Shown here piece after piece: positions 8,501-16,087 of a stretch of DNA of 34,099 nucleotides. This DNA comes from Desulfamplus magnetovallimortis (lineage in GTDB: Bacteria > Desulfobacterota > Desulfobacteria > Desulfobacterales > Desulfobacteraceae), in contig NZ_LT828542.1 in the NCBI RefSeq assembly GCF_900170035.1, positions 61,674-95,772 on the forward strand. Direction: 5' to 3'. The notes under the pieces were generated by a model. The model worked only from the letters and a program-made list of their open reading frames with translations, was not told where the DNA came from and searched no databases. The position numbers were made by a program, and so were the translations under genes. How positions within the stretch are numbered: position 1 is the first letter of the stretch; each line of letters begins with the position of its first letter.

Positions 8501-8629
8501 AAGATCATTTACAATCTTGATAAGCTCATGGTCTCTTTTGTCAAAAAAAAGACGTGGCGAAATCAGGCGATCCAGCAGATGTCTCAATGTTTTTGTAGCA
8601 CTAAATGCTTTTATTGAGAACTTTGACAT
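5582..8629 (-). CDS. Large protein with degenerate PHP-like domain and membrane C-terminal half
   Basis: 1015 residues; not a family I can name. Residues about 175-400 follow the PHP phosphoesterase layout: DDHVHDA with H182 and H184, a helix (TPTHLIMDAWIKGIRRLRV), then GIEFSAR with E241, which aligns with the conserved G(I/V)EISA strand. Further downstream comes a long helical insert and GQPSILHLGEYI, in the place of the usual GRPHIA segment. The second metal motif (normally TDH) reads VYY, so phosphoesterase activity is doubtful. Residues about 680-730, 755-780 and 810-845 are hydrophobic and look like membrane helices. The last about 130 residues are soluble and helical. The start is preceded by GGAAAGG and overlaps the end of the hydrolase gene by 29 bp, suggesting coupled expression. 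The PHP assignment is by pattern only. Confidence 0.72.
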   Translation of the reverse strand: MSKFSIKAFSATKTLRHLLDRLISPRLFFDKRDHELIKIVNDLYDSPHSLGYTRKLYYPFFHPLGIKELSESKGLRIAYSVVHLLNSLERGDEENRIQALRGLRDEIIDTRTGPMPLNSARVLLQLMKELVRARGHYSRQLELAHDFRKTASGKPSLICRQLEKYHLLEMPEEWNQATFDDHVHDANTKGRKTPTHLIMDAWIKGIRRLRVVYYQYLEPRFVAELSEAADIMGVDIRIGIEFSARYRDRFVSLIWVSRGFMDVQSFLCFLAEPHVIEFMDKGREVMKYQEKYVLRVLDEFNSRHRERFTAETGLTLPSLDPGKFLAFVSPGQPSILHLGEYIHHMCVKYSVDKLSELSNSHGKLKGEILENLTTVKIVSSYLSPEHYPHIHCPWKPCDGPDVPERLNLPVEQLLAQIAQIHYSFKITLNLTNLKVEDVLELLYAGNGLISRLEIFNLKDYAAGHHEHIPPINELQQAINDGSLIRLKRVVRHVIHRMEKGGYSDEEDRRENLVAILHDLATFKNMYKGVPLKSRMGSDSTGRSLLAYGMGLGIIDSLPLRARREIRKHASSRLILPVHVKTYPSVTSIPVSHASGVSARLLDLLSALPGLEYLGAQKVKKWIVEEYSTTMEESGNIVTLGGGQQQMKQELALSLSLPLHEKKDKPPRKSWANLNTGVRNALKVIIGFIPAFATFALTKEWWVLAYFGAFIWFGITGLRNIVQAVLGGGGIIRSPLLRWNDYVSWERITDSLLFTGFSVPLLDYLIKTLLLDHGLGITISTNPAALYAIMATANGIYLASHNAFRGFPRAAIIGNLFRSLFSIPIAVLFSAMTGGILSGMGVAGVEDILQKWAAVISKAASDLVAALIEGPADRFQNIALRTRDYKRKFTALFDAYSRLELIFPDAGELSLFENPEKLLNSPNAEVRDLMTVIIINSLDMLYFWMYQPRARTTLKEMMGRFTPEERRIYLLSQKILEQEQHVSRLFVDGILGRRFSGPLSFYLMRYEQYLTDLKNI

Positions 8630-9257
8630 CTACCTTTCCTTCAAGCATCTTCCGGAATCTTTCAGCATCTCCTTCATCACCCACAAGTGCGCCGTAATGC
8701 ATTGGAATTGCAAGGCCGGGATTTATGTTAATGGCTGCTTCCACAGCCTCTTCAGCCGTCATTACATATGTCCCTGAAACAGGAAGCAAAGCCACATCAC
8801 AATTAATATCTGACATTTCCGGAATAAGATCAGTATCTCCTGCATGATATACCCTTACACCTTCAACATCCACCACAAAACCAAGCCAGTTATTGCTTTT
8901 AGGATGAAATTTTTTATTGATATTATATGAAGGAACAGCATCAATTGAGACACCCTTAACAGTTATGGTATCGCCAGGTGCGACAATCTTTATTTTTCCA
9001 TCAACACCCTTGCCAAGCTCCTTTGACAGCTTTTTTGCAGAATCTTTTTCCGTAACAATGACTGTATCGGGCCCGAGAATTTTTTTTACATCATCAATAG
9101 AGCAGTGGTCATAGTGATCATGGGTAATAAGCAATATTCCTGCCTCAACACCGGGCTCAATTTCATAGGGATCAAAATAGATCACAGGATCACAGTCAAT
9201 TCTCATGCAGTCATGCCCCAGCCAGTGAATTTTTTCAATCAACTTACTGTCAATCAT
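8601..9257 (-). CDS. Metallo-beta-lactamase-fold hydrolase (UPF0173-like)
   Basis: 218 residues from the ATG at 9257, which follows GAGAGGG. A longer frame from 9350 would run through a B repeat and is rejected. The motif THDHYDH at residues 45-51 is the HxHxDH metal site, and YHAGDTD and PMHYGAL supply later metal ligands. Its short form lacking an extended insert, and the order of WLGH, THDH, GDTD and MHYG, match Lactamase_B_3 / UPF0173 metal-dependent hydrolases of unknown substrate. It is cytosolic with no signal peptide. It overlaps the 1015-residue PHP-like gene, so the two probably act together. Confidence 0.9.
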   Translation of the reverse strand: MIDSKLIEKIHWLGHDCMRIDCDPVIYFDPYEIEPGVEAGILLITHDHYDHCSIDDVKKILGPDTVIVTEKDSAKKLSKELGKGVDGKIKIVAPGDTITVKGVSIDAVPSYNINKKFHPKSNNWLGFVVDVEGVRVYHAGDTDLIPEMSDINCDVALLPVSGTYVMTAEEAVEAAININPGLAIPMHYGALVGDEGDAERFRKMLEGKVDVKVLNKSI

Positions 9258-9297
9258 CTGTTTAAACCCTCTCTTTTTTGCTGTGATTATTTTTTTA

Positions 9298-9358
9298 TAA
9301 CAGACATGGCTGCGATGCAGCCACCCTCGAATATGGAAAATTGTATCCACTTACACGG
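9298..9358 (+). repeat. Family B single module
   Basis: 61 bp starting TAACAGACATGGC, with GCCACCCTCGAATATGGAAA and the ending CACGG. It is followed by an inverted pair ACGGTAA/TTACCGT (9355-9375). It lies in the 5' region of the minus-strand hydrolase gene. Confidence 0.7.
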
Positions 9359-9508
9359 TAAGATCATGTTACCGTACCATATAATTCTGTAGATAACAAT
9401 TTGATTTGCCGGCAAAGTATAAAAACAGAAGGAAAGCCCATGTAGCTTTATGATTCACTCCAAAAAGAGTATTTGAGGATCATAATTATTATGTTATTTT
9501 TTTCACCC

Positions 9509-9537
9509 TTGACCTATATATACAGAGACCATACAAT
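9509..9537 (+). promoter_or_regulatory. Sigma70-type promoter of brnTA
   Basis: TTGACC at 9509-9514, 17 bp, TACAAT at 9532-9537. The -10 box ends only 6 bases before the brnT ATG, so transcription would start at or next to the ATG, giving a leaderless or nearly leaderless brnT mRNA. The spacer TATATATACAG is a candidate for binding by the BrnA repressor, as BrnA proteins are known to autoregulate. Confidence 0.6.
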
Positions 9538-9543
9538 AAAAAT

Positions 9544-9834
9544 ATGAAATTTGAATGGGATGAAAACAAAAACCGGATTAACCTTCAAAAACACGGTATT
9601 GATTTCTCTGACGCTGTGAAAATTTTTGACGGCCCGGCATTGATCTATCCCGACAACAGGATTGACTATGGGGAAGATCGGTATATTGGCATCGGGTTTA
9701 TATTAAACCTGGTCGCCCTTGTTGTTTTTGTCGAAATCAATGATAACGATGTTATCCGCATCATTTCTGCAAGAAAGGCAAATCGACATGAAAGTAAAAA
9801 ATTCAAAAAGGCAATCAAAAACCGATTGGGATAG
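9544..9834 (+). CDS. brnT: BrnT-family toxin (type II, RelE-like fold)
   Basis: 96 residues. The opening FEWDENKNRINLQKHGIDFSDA is the BrnT signature, followed by RYIGIGF, VVFVEINDNDVIRIISARKA and a basic C-terminal helix RHESKKFKKA. Known BrnT proteins are ribonucleases that inhibit translation and are neutralised by BrnA. The catalytic-type basic residues (RIISARKA, RHE) are present. There is no Shine-Dalgarno sequence before the ATG, consistent with a leaderless message from the promoter at 9509. It overlaps brnA by 47 bp. Confidence 0.93.
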   Translation: MKFEWDENKNRINLQKHGIDFSDAVKIFDGPALIYPDNRIDYGEDRYIGIGFILNLVALVVFVEINDNDVIRIISARKANRHESKKFKKAIKNRLG

Positions 9835-10066
9835 ATTGAATGCCATGAGTGATGATGAAATTGATTACTCTGATATTCCAAAACTTGACGAAACATTCTG
9901 GTCTAACGCTACCTTATGCACGCCGTCCAGACCTCATAACATTTCAATTTTAATTGATAAAGATATTCTGGAATGGTTCAAATCTCAAGGTCCCATGTAC
10001 CAGGCTCATGTTAATGACGTACTCAGGAGATACATGGAATCTCAAAAATCTTATTTGCGAACCTGA
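9788..10066 (+). CDS. brnA: BrnA-family antitoxin
   Basis: 92 residues from the ATG at 9788, chosen because the family core TDWDRLNAMSDDEIDYSDIP begins only 11 residues after it and GAAAGGC lies before it. A start at 9845 would cut the conserved core. The C-terminal half (NISILIDKDILEWFKSQGPMYQAHVNDVLRRYM) is the ribbon-helix-helix DNA-binding segment, so it should neutralise BrnT and repress the operon. Its start lies inside brnT in another frame. A transporter gene begins 14 bp after its stop. Confidence 0.92.
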   Translation: MKVKNSKRQSKTDWDRLNAMSDDEIDYSDIPKLDETFWSNATLCTPSRPHNISILIDKDILEWFKSQGPMYQAHVNDVLRRYMESQKSYLRT

Positions 10067-10080
10067 ATAAAGGAGAAACT

Positions 10081-12699
10081 TTGAGCGATAGATCAGACAA
10101 AACACTACCCAAAGGAACATTGAACACCTTTTCCGGCGTATTCACCCCAAGCATACTTACAATACTTGGCATCATCCTGTTTCTTCGCCTTGGTTATGTT
10201 GTGGGAAGCGCCGGATTAATGCAGGCCCTTGTGATAATTGCCATTGCAAACGTCATTTCCGTGCTGACAAGTTTTTCACTTGCTGCAATTGCAACAAACA
10301 TCAAGGTAAAAGGCGGTGGTGACTACTACCTTATATCAAGAACCCTTGGGCCAGAATTTGGCGGAGCACTTGGTCTTGTGCTTTTTCTTGCACAATCTGT
10401 ATCCATTGCCTTCTACTGCATAGGTTTTGGCGAAGCTCTATCTTCAATTATGTCAAATAGCGGAAGCTTTATGACGCCCCAGATCATTGCAGCCGTTGCC
10501 GTTGCCTTTCTGTTTGTCCTTGCTTGGGTCGGAGCAGATCTTGCCACAAAATTTCAATATGTGGTCATGGCTTTTCTGACAATTGCGCTGATATCCTTTT
10601 ATATCGGCGGTTTCAGTAACTGGAACACAAGCCTCATAGGCGCTAACTGGACAAAACCCTTGGGCGGCCCGGGTTTCTGGGTGATCTTTGCAATCTTTTT
10701 TCCTGCTGTAACCGGCTTTACCCAGGGAGTCAGCATGTCCGGAGATCTAAAAGATCCAGGAAAAAGCCTGCCCACCGGTACATTTCTTGCCGTAGCCATC
10801 TCCATTGTTATCTATTTTTCTGTGGCCGTAATATTTGCGGCAACTTCAACAACAGAGATATTGAGCGTTGACTATAGTGCCATGAACAAAATTTCCAGAT
10901 GGGGTTTTTTCATTGATGCAGGCGTAATTGCCGCAACCCTTTCATCGGCAATGGCATCATTTCTTGGTGCGCCACGTATTCTCCAGTCCCTTGCAGGTGA
11001 CAGGATATTCTCCTTTTTAATACCTTTTGCCAAAGGCTTTGGCCCTTCACAAAACCCGAGAAGAGGCGTTCTTCTATCCGGACTTATTGCTATCATAACC
11101 ATTGCACTTGGCCAACTTGACCTTATTGCACGCCTTGTCTCAATGTTTTTTCTTATATCTTATGGCCTTCTCAACTATGCAACATTTTTTGAGGCAAAGG
11201 CTGCAAGCCCATCCTTCCGCCCTCGCTTTCGCTGGTATCATCCTGTACTAAGCCTTATGGGCTTTGTCACATGCCTTGGAGTAATGCTTGCCATTGATCT
11301 TAAAATGGGAATCGTGGCCATTGCCATTCTCTTTGCCATATATCAATACCTTCAACGAACAGCCGGCCCTTCGCGATGGGCTGACAGTCAGCGCTCCCAT
11401 CATCTCCAGAGAGTTCGGGAAAATCTTATGGCAGCAGGTTCAGATCCGGATCACCCAAGGGACTGGCGCCCTTATATTCTGGCTCTCTCAGATGATCAGG
11501 AACGAAGGAAAAACCTTCTTGAATTTGCATCATTGATTGAAGGTGGAAGCGGCATCACAACAGTAGCCCGTTTTTTGCAAGGCAGCGGCCCAAGAATGCG
11601 CAAAGAAAGAAAAGCTGCGGCAGATGCCCTGAAAAAAGAGATACTTCAGCACAGAAAAGATGCCTTTTCCCTGGTGGTTTCAGGCCCTGAGCCTCAAACT
11701 GCCCTTGAGACTACAATCCAGTCATTCGGTCTTGGCACAATACATGCTAACACTGTACTGCTCAACTGGATGAAAGAGAACACCCCACAAGATGAGCCCA
11801 ACTCACACATACGAAACCGACAGACAATTCGCTATGGGGAGAGTCTTCGCACAGCTTTCCGTATGGGATGCCACATTGTGATTCTCCATGCTCCTGCTGA
11901 AAAATGGAACAGCCTCTCTGAAATTGATCCGGAAAAACATTCAATTGATGTCTGGTGGCAGGGGGATGATACAAGCCGCCTCATGCTGCTTCTTGCCTTT
12001 ATGGTCACAAAAAATCAACAATGGAGTGAAGCAATAATAAGGGTTTTTGCCATCAATTACGATGATGATTCCGCTGAAAACATGGCTGAATTGCAGAAGA
12101 TGCTTGAAGATGCGCGCATTGAAGCAGATGCAAATATAGTCCTTAATGATAAAAAGGAAAAAAATGACGGCAGTAGAAATTCTAATGATACAGAAGAAAA
12201 TACCAATGAAAATATATTTGCAGAACTTTCAAATGATTCATCACTTACATTCCTACCTTTCACAATAAAAAACAGTATTCCTGTTGATATTTACGGTAAT
12301 CCTGTTGAGCATCTTCTCCCGAAACTTGGAGTTACAGCACTTGTGATGGCAGGGCAGGATGTTGCCCTTGATGCTGAACCAGAAGAAGGGGATGCTGCAA
12401 TTATTGCCCAGGCTCTGGATGCCCTTGAGATGGCAAACCAGAGAGCTTCCCGTGCTGAAAAAGAAGCTTTTAAGGCAGCAGAAATTGCAACAGAAAAAAT
12501 GCAAGAAATCGAACTTTCCGGAGGTCGCTTTGACGAGAAGATGATAGCAAAACTTCAGGCAGCATTAAAAGCCCGTCAAAATGCCGACATTGCAGCAAAA
12601 AAAGCTCTGAAGGAGCAGGCAAAATCATCGGATGCTGCAAAAGAGGCAGAGGCTCTTGGTGCAGCACCTGTAAAAACGATACCTGGAAAGGAATCTTAA
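10081..12699 (+). CDS. APC-superfamily / SLC12-type cation-chloride cotransporter-like permease
   Basis: 872 residues starting at TTG, since no in-frame ATG fits and AAAGGAG lies at the correct distance. The first about 430 residues hold about twelve membrane helices with FSGVFTPSILTILGIILFLRLG, GGGDYYLISRTLGPEFGG and GFTQGVSMSGDLKDPGKSLP, the pattern of SLC12 (Na/K/Cl) relatives and bacterial APC permeases. The following soluble region (about 440-760) includes PHILALS-like and VLLNWM segments resembling the SLC12 C-terminal domain. The last about 90 residues are Ala/Lys/Glu-rich and likely coiled coil (ARQNADIAAKKALKEQAK). It may be co-transcribed with brnTA. Transported ion or amino acid unknown. 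Confidence 0.85.
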   Translation: MSDRSDKTLPKGTLNTFSGVFTPSILTILGIILFLRLGYVVGSAGLMQALVIIAIANVISVLTSFSLAAIATNIKVKGGGDYYLISRTLGPEFGGALGLVLFLAQSVSIAFYCIGFGEALSSIMSNSGSFMTPQIIAAVAVAFLFVLAWVGADLATKFQYVVMAFLTIALISFYIGGFSNWNTSLIGANWTKPLGGPGFWVIFAIFFPAVTGFTQGVSMSGDLKDPGKSLPTGTFLAVAISIVIYFSVAVIFAATSTTEILSVDYSAMNKISRWGFFIDAGVIAATLSSAMASFLGAPRILQSLAGDRIFSFLIPFAKGFGPSQNPRRGVLLSGLIAIITIALGQLDLIARLVSMFFLISYGLLNYATFFEAKAASPSFRPRFRWYHPVLSLMGFVTCLGVMLAIDLKMGIVAIAILFAIYQYLQRTAGPSRWADSQRSHHLQRVRENLMAAGSDPDHPRDWRPYILALSDDQERRKNLLEFASLIEGGSGITTVARFLQGSGPRMRKERKAAADALKKEILQHRKDAFSLVVSGPEPQTALETTIQSFGLGTIHANTVLLNWMKENTPQDEPNSHIRNRQTIRYGESLRTAFRMGCHIVILHAPAEKWNSLSEIDPEKHSIDVWWQGDDTSRLMLLLAFMVTKNQQWSEAIIRVFAINYDDDSAENMAELQKMLEDARIEADANIVLNDKKEKNDGSRNSNDTEENTNENIFAELSNDSSLTFLPFTIKNSIPVDIYGNPVEHLLPKLGVTALVMAGQDVALDAEPEEGDAAIIAQALDALEMANQRASRAEKEAFKAAEIATEKMQEIELSGGRFDEKMIAKLQAALKARQNADIAAKKALKEQAKSSDAAKEAEALGAAPVKTIPGKES

Positions 12700-12702
12700 A
12701 TA

Positions 12703-12877
12703 CTCAAATTCTACAGCTATGTTCTTGTAAGCCTTGTTAACATTGTCTGAATCAGGATACCCAAGATTAACAAAGATAAGGCAGGATTATCTATCCTGAG
12801 CATCCTATCCATCCTGGTTATCCTGGTTCAGACAACTGCAATAACTTCTGAAAAAGCAATAAAATGTCGATTTTGAG
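12703..12877 (-). repeat. Family A element with near-perfect target duplication TAAATA/TAAACA
   Basis: 175 bp, ends CTCAAATTCTACA and TGTCGATTTTGAG. The left 6 bp (12697-12702) include the TAA stop codon of the permease gene. The right copy is TAAACA, the first six bases of the following B repeat. The element therefore went in exactly at the stop codon / B boundary. Confidence 0.88.
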
Positions 12878-13004
12878 TAAACAGGCATGATTGATTACGT
12901 ATCAATCACCACCAGATATAAAAATGGTAGTCATTTTCACGGTAAACGGTCATGGCCGGCATTCAGCCACCCCCGAATATGGAAAATTGTATCCATTTCC
13001 ACGG
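12878..13004 (+). repeat. Family B, two modules in tandem
   Basis: Modules at 12878-12942 (65 bp, starts TAAACAGGCATGATTG) and 12943-13004 (62 bp, starts TAAACGGTCATGGCCGG). Each ends TTTCACGG or TTCCACGG. The first contains a single uninterrupted TACGTA at 12896-12901, the unoccupied form of the site hit by the A element at 1652. Confidence 0.8.
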
Positions 13005-13060
13005 TAAATAAAAAGATTTCCTACTCATTCCTTAAGTGAAACCCATTTGATTGCTGTGCC

Positions 13061-15754
13061 TTAAGGTTTGACACTTCGCCTGAGAATCAGTTTTCTGCAA
13101 AGATCAAGGGGTATAACAAGAGATGCAAGCCCCACCACCACAAGCCACTCGTTAAAGACAAGGCCATGGGTTCTCAAGATTACGCCACCTGCATATGTCA
13201 TTATAACCTGAATCACAAGAATCATGGACATAACCTTTATGAAACCGGTGTTAAGGCCAATATGTTCAAAAAGATTTAGACCTTCGCTTCTGGCATTTAA
13301 GCCGTTAAGTATGCTGATAAATACAAAAAATGAGAAAAATCCGGTATAAAGATAGAGATCATGGCTTCCATCAGGGCCTGTTCTGAAAGAGTTTACTATC
13401 CACTCTGCCTTCAGGAAATAGAGACTCAAAAGGGAAACAAAAATACCGCATGTCAAAATGGCACTCCACATGTCAGTTGACACAATCTGCTCGTCACGCC
13501 GCTTGGGAAGCTCCTTCATGTAACGTCTCAATGCTGGCTCTCCGCCAAAGGCAATGGCTGCAAGTGTATCCATCACAAGGTTTACCCAAAGCATCTGGGT
13601 GATGGAAAGTGGCTGTGCAAGGCCCATCAAAGGCCCCATAAATGTGATAAGCACAGCACTTACATTGATGGTCAACTGAAAAACAATAAATTTTCTGATA
13701 CTTTTAAATATTGTTCTGCCGTAAAGGACTGCCTTTTCAATGGAGCTGAAGTTATCATCCAGAATAACAATATCTCCTGCCTCCTTGGCCACCTCTGTGC
13801 CGCTGCCCATTGCAAATCCAACATCTGACTTTTTAAGTGCCGGTGCATCATTGACACCATCTCCTGTCATGCCAACCACAAGATTCAGCTCCTGGGCAAT
13901 TTTCACAAGACGGCTTTTGTCTGTGGGCAAAGCCCTTGCAATTATCCGAAGATCCGGAAGAATTTTTTTAAGCTCCTCATCTGTAAGCTCCTGGAGAGCA
14001 TCAGATGTCAAAATAATATCTTCATCTCTCTTTATAAGACCTGAATCCCTTGCAATGGCAACGGCGGTCTCTTTTCTGTCACCTGTAATCATGACAACCT
14101 GAATGCCGGCATCCTGAACCTCTTTTATTGCCGAGACAGCCTCGGGACGAACCTCATCCCGTATGCCCACAATACCCACAAGGGTCATATCTGCAATGGG
14201 TGTCTCCTCCTGAAGATGCTCTTCTGATGTTGCAACTGCAATTACCCTGATAGCCCGTTCTGCAAGGTCATTCATGGTCTTCTCAAGTTGTGCCTTGTCC
14301 TCCAGCTTGCAAATTTCACCATTACGGGCATAATATTTACTGCATTTCCCGATAATCTGCTCAGGGGCACCTTTGATAAGCGTAATGTTACGGGCGCCTT
14401 CAATCCTGGTGGCGGAAAATTTTCTGTCGCTGCTGAAAGGGATGGAAAAAACCTTTTTTATATTATGCAGGGAGAGTGCAGGACTTTTTTCTGCATCTTC
14501 ACTTTTCCCACTGGTGACAAAAGAGAGCAATGCCCTTTCCGTAGCATTGCCGCCGATAATCTTCAGCCCTTCTTTATCCCCTGCAATCATAGCATTGGTA
14601 TTTCCCATGAGTGAAACATATAAAAGTTCCTGCAAATCCTTGTCAACAGATTCAAAGGTATTAAAAGCTTTGTTGTCTCCGCCTATAAAAGTGATGGCCT
14701 CAAGCCTGCCCCTTGTTATTGTACCTGTCTTATCGGAAAAAAGGATATTAAGGCTTCCTGATGTTTCGATTCCCACAAGTTTTCTTACAAGGATGTTATC
14801 ATTAAGCATTTTTCTCATATTAAGGGAGAGAACCATTGCAATCATCATTGGAAGCCCCTCGGGAACAGCAACAACAATAATAATCACGGCAAGTATAACC
14901 GCATTTACAACATCGTTGATCGAGTTTTGCCACACAGAGAGATAGGCAATGATCTCAGGAATGTTAAAATGGTTATCAATGACAATCTTCCTGAAAACAA
15001 ATGTCACTGCAATTAAAACCCCTCCAATATAACCGAACTTGCTGATTGCTCCGGCAAGGCTCCCAAGTTTTACCTTTAAGGGACTCTCCCGCTCATCTGT
15101 TTGCATCTCCAGAGCCAGTTTTCCATACTGGCTGTTATCTCCAACGCTTTTAACAAGCATGACAGCCTCACCGGAATAGACCACACTGCCACGAAACAGT
15201 CTGCATGGATCAAGAAAATCAACTGTCTTATCATTTTCCGTGTAACCATCACCGGCTTCAACCTTGAGTGCCTCGGCAGACTCTCCATTGAGAGATGCCT
15301 GATCAACCTTCATTTCACCTCTGTACAAAATACCATCAGCGGGAATCTTGTCTCCGGGCTGGAGAAGGACATAATCTCCGGCAACAATATCATCAATGGA
15401 AATCTGGGTTATATTCCCATCCCGAAAAACCTTGCATGTTATTCTTCCAGCATCTTCCTGAAGTTTCTGAAAAGTTGATTCATTTTTATGTTCTGACCAG
15501 GTTGATACAAGTGTTGCCAGAAGAACGGCAAGCGCAATTCCTGCTGATTCATACCAGTGTGTTTTACCCATAAAAACAAACACTATATTTATCACAAGAG
15601 CCAGAATAAGAATCTTTATAATAGGATCATCAAAATTTCCCTTGTACTTATCCCAGAATGTCTCTGTCTCCTGCCTTGTCAATTGATTTGAACCGTATTT
15701 ACCTATGGCATCAGCAACAGCATCAGATGACAGCCCTGATATTTTTATATCCAT
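13061..15754 (-). CDS. Calcium-translocating P-type ATPase, PMCA type
   Basis: 897-residue inner-membrane pump that uses ATP to move Ca2+ out of the cytoplasm. Order of parts: N-terminal cation-ATPase domain (residues 1-70), two helices, actuator domain with LNGESAEALK (the TGES equivalent reads NGES), helices with VVAVPEGLPM (the Ca2+-binding PEGL segment), phosphorylation site SDKTGTITRG with D341, nucleotide-binding domain with FSSDRKFSA and KGAPE, hinge TGDGVNDAPAL at about 630-640, and six C-terminal helices. NLVMDTLAAIAFGGEP in helix 6 is typical of PMCA/SERCA pumps. Length is normal and no motif is broken. AGAAGG lies upstream. It is alone on its strand with B/A repeats after it. Confidence 0.93.
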   Translation of the reverse strand: MDIKISGLSSDAVADAIGKYGSNQLTRQETETFWDKYKGNFDDPIIKILILALVINIVFVFMGKTHWYESAGIALAVLLATLVSTWSEHKNESTFQKLQEDAGRITCKVFRDGNITQISIDDIVAGDYVLLQPGDKIPADGILYRGEMKVDQASLNGESAEALKVEAGDGYTENDKTVDFLDPCRLFRGSVVYSGEAVMLVKSVGDNSQYGKLALEMQTDERESPLKVKLGSLAGAISKFGYIGGVLIAVTFVFRKIVIDNHFNIPEIIAYLSVWQNSINDVVNAVILAVIIIVVAVPEGLPMMIAMVLSLNMRKMLNDNILVRKLVGIETSGSLNILFSDKTGTITRGRLEAITFIGGDNKAFNTFESVDKDLQELLYVSLMGNTNAMIAGDKEGLKIIGGNATERALLSFVTSGKSEDAEKSPALSLHNIKKVFSIPFSSDRKFSATRIEGARNITLIKGAPEQIIGKCSKYYARNGEICKLEDKAQLEKTMNDLAERAIRVIAVATSEEHLQEETPIADMTLVGIVGIRDEVRPEAVSAIKEVQDAGIQVVMITGDRKETAVAIARDSGLIKRDEDIILTSDALQELTDEELKKILPDLRIIARALPTDKSRLVKIAQELNLVVGMTGDGVNDAPALKKSDVGFAMGSGTEVAKEAGDIVILDDNFSSIEKAVLYGRTIFKSIRKFIVFQLTINVSAVLITFMGPLMGLAQPLSITQMLWVNLVMDTLAAIAFGGEPALRRYMKELPKRRDEQIVSTDMWSAILTCGIFVSLLSLYFLKAEWIVNSFRTGPDGSHDLYLYTGFFSFFVFISILNGLNARSEGLNLFEHIGLNTGFIKVMSMILVIQVIMTYAGGVILRTHGLVFNEWLVVVGLASLVIPLDLCRKLILRRSVKP

Positions 15755-15922
15755 ATTATATTATTAATCCTTCTGCTAAACCGTTATGGTCGAATTAAAC
15801 GGGTAAGGGCATAACCAGATTATGAATTGTCTGCCGCCTTTACATGATGAATTTCCTGCGCCCTTACCATGATGACGAAGTGGGATTGTAGGATTTTGTT
15901 TGGCACTTTTCCTAAATAAACT
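15755..15922. other. 5' region of the Ca2+-ATPase gene
   Basis: It holds an inverted pair GGTAAGGGC (15802-15810) / GCCCTTACC (15860-15868) separated by 49 bp, roughly 50-115 bp upstream of the pump's start codon. This could be an operator or an RNA stem; nothing identifies a regulator. Confidence 0.35.
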
Positions 15923-16080
15923 GGCATCTTTCATTTATCGGTTTACACTTTTCTGAACCATGATTTTCATGATTAAGGGATTTTCTTGATTATTCATCAT
16001 GTTAATCCTTAAATCCTTTAATCATGGTTCAAAATTTTCCGAAAAGTGTAAACTACTTTTGAGCTGATATGAAGGATGCC
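15923..16080. repeat. Family D element with 8-bp target duplication AATAAACT
   Basis: 158 bp. Ends GGCATCTTTCAT and ATGAAGGATGCC; inner arms GTTTACACTTTTC...GAACCATGATT and the complementary AATCATGGTTC...GAAAAGTGTAAAC. AATAAACT is present on both sides (15915-15922 and 16081-16088), a perfect 8-bp duplication. There is no coding capacity: a MITE-like non-autonomous element. Confidence 0.92.
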
Positions 16081-16087
16081 AATAAAC

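Noticed and set aside
9258-9350. Longer N-terminus for the MBL-fold hydrolase
   Set aside because: The added codons come from a family B repeat, and the family start fits the ATG at 9257.
14373-14945. 190-codon plus-strand frame inside the Ca2+-ATPase gene
   Set aside because: Shadow of the ATPase coding strand; serine/leucine-rich composition typical of antisense frames and no domain.
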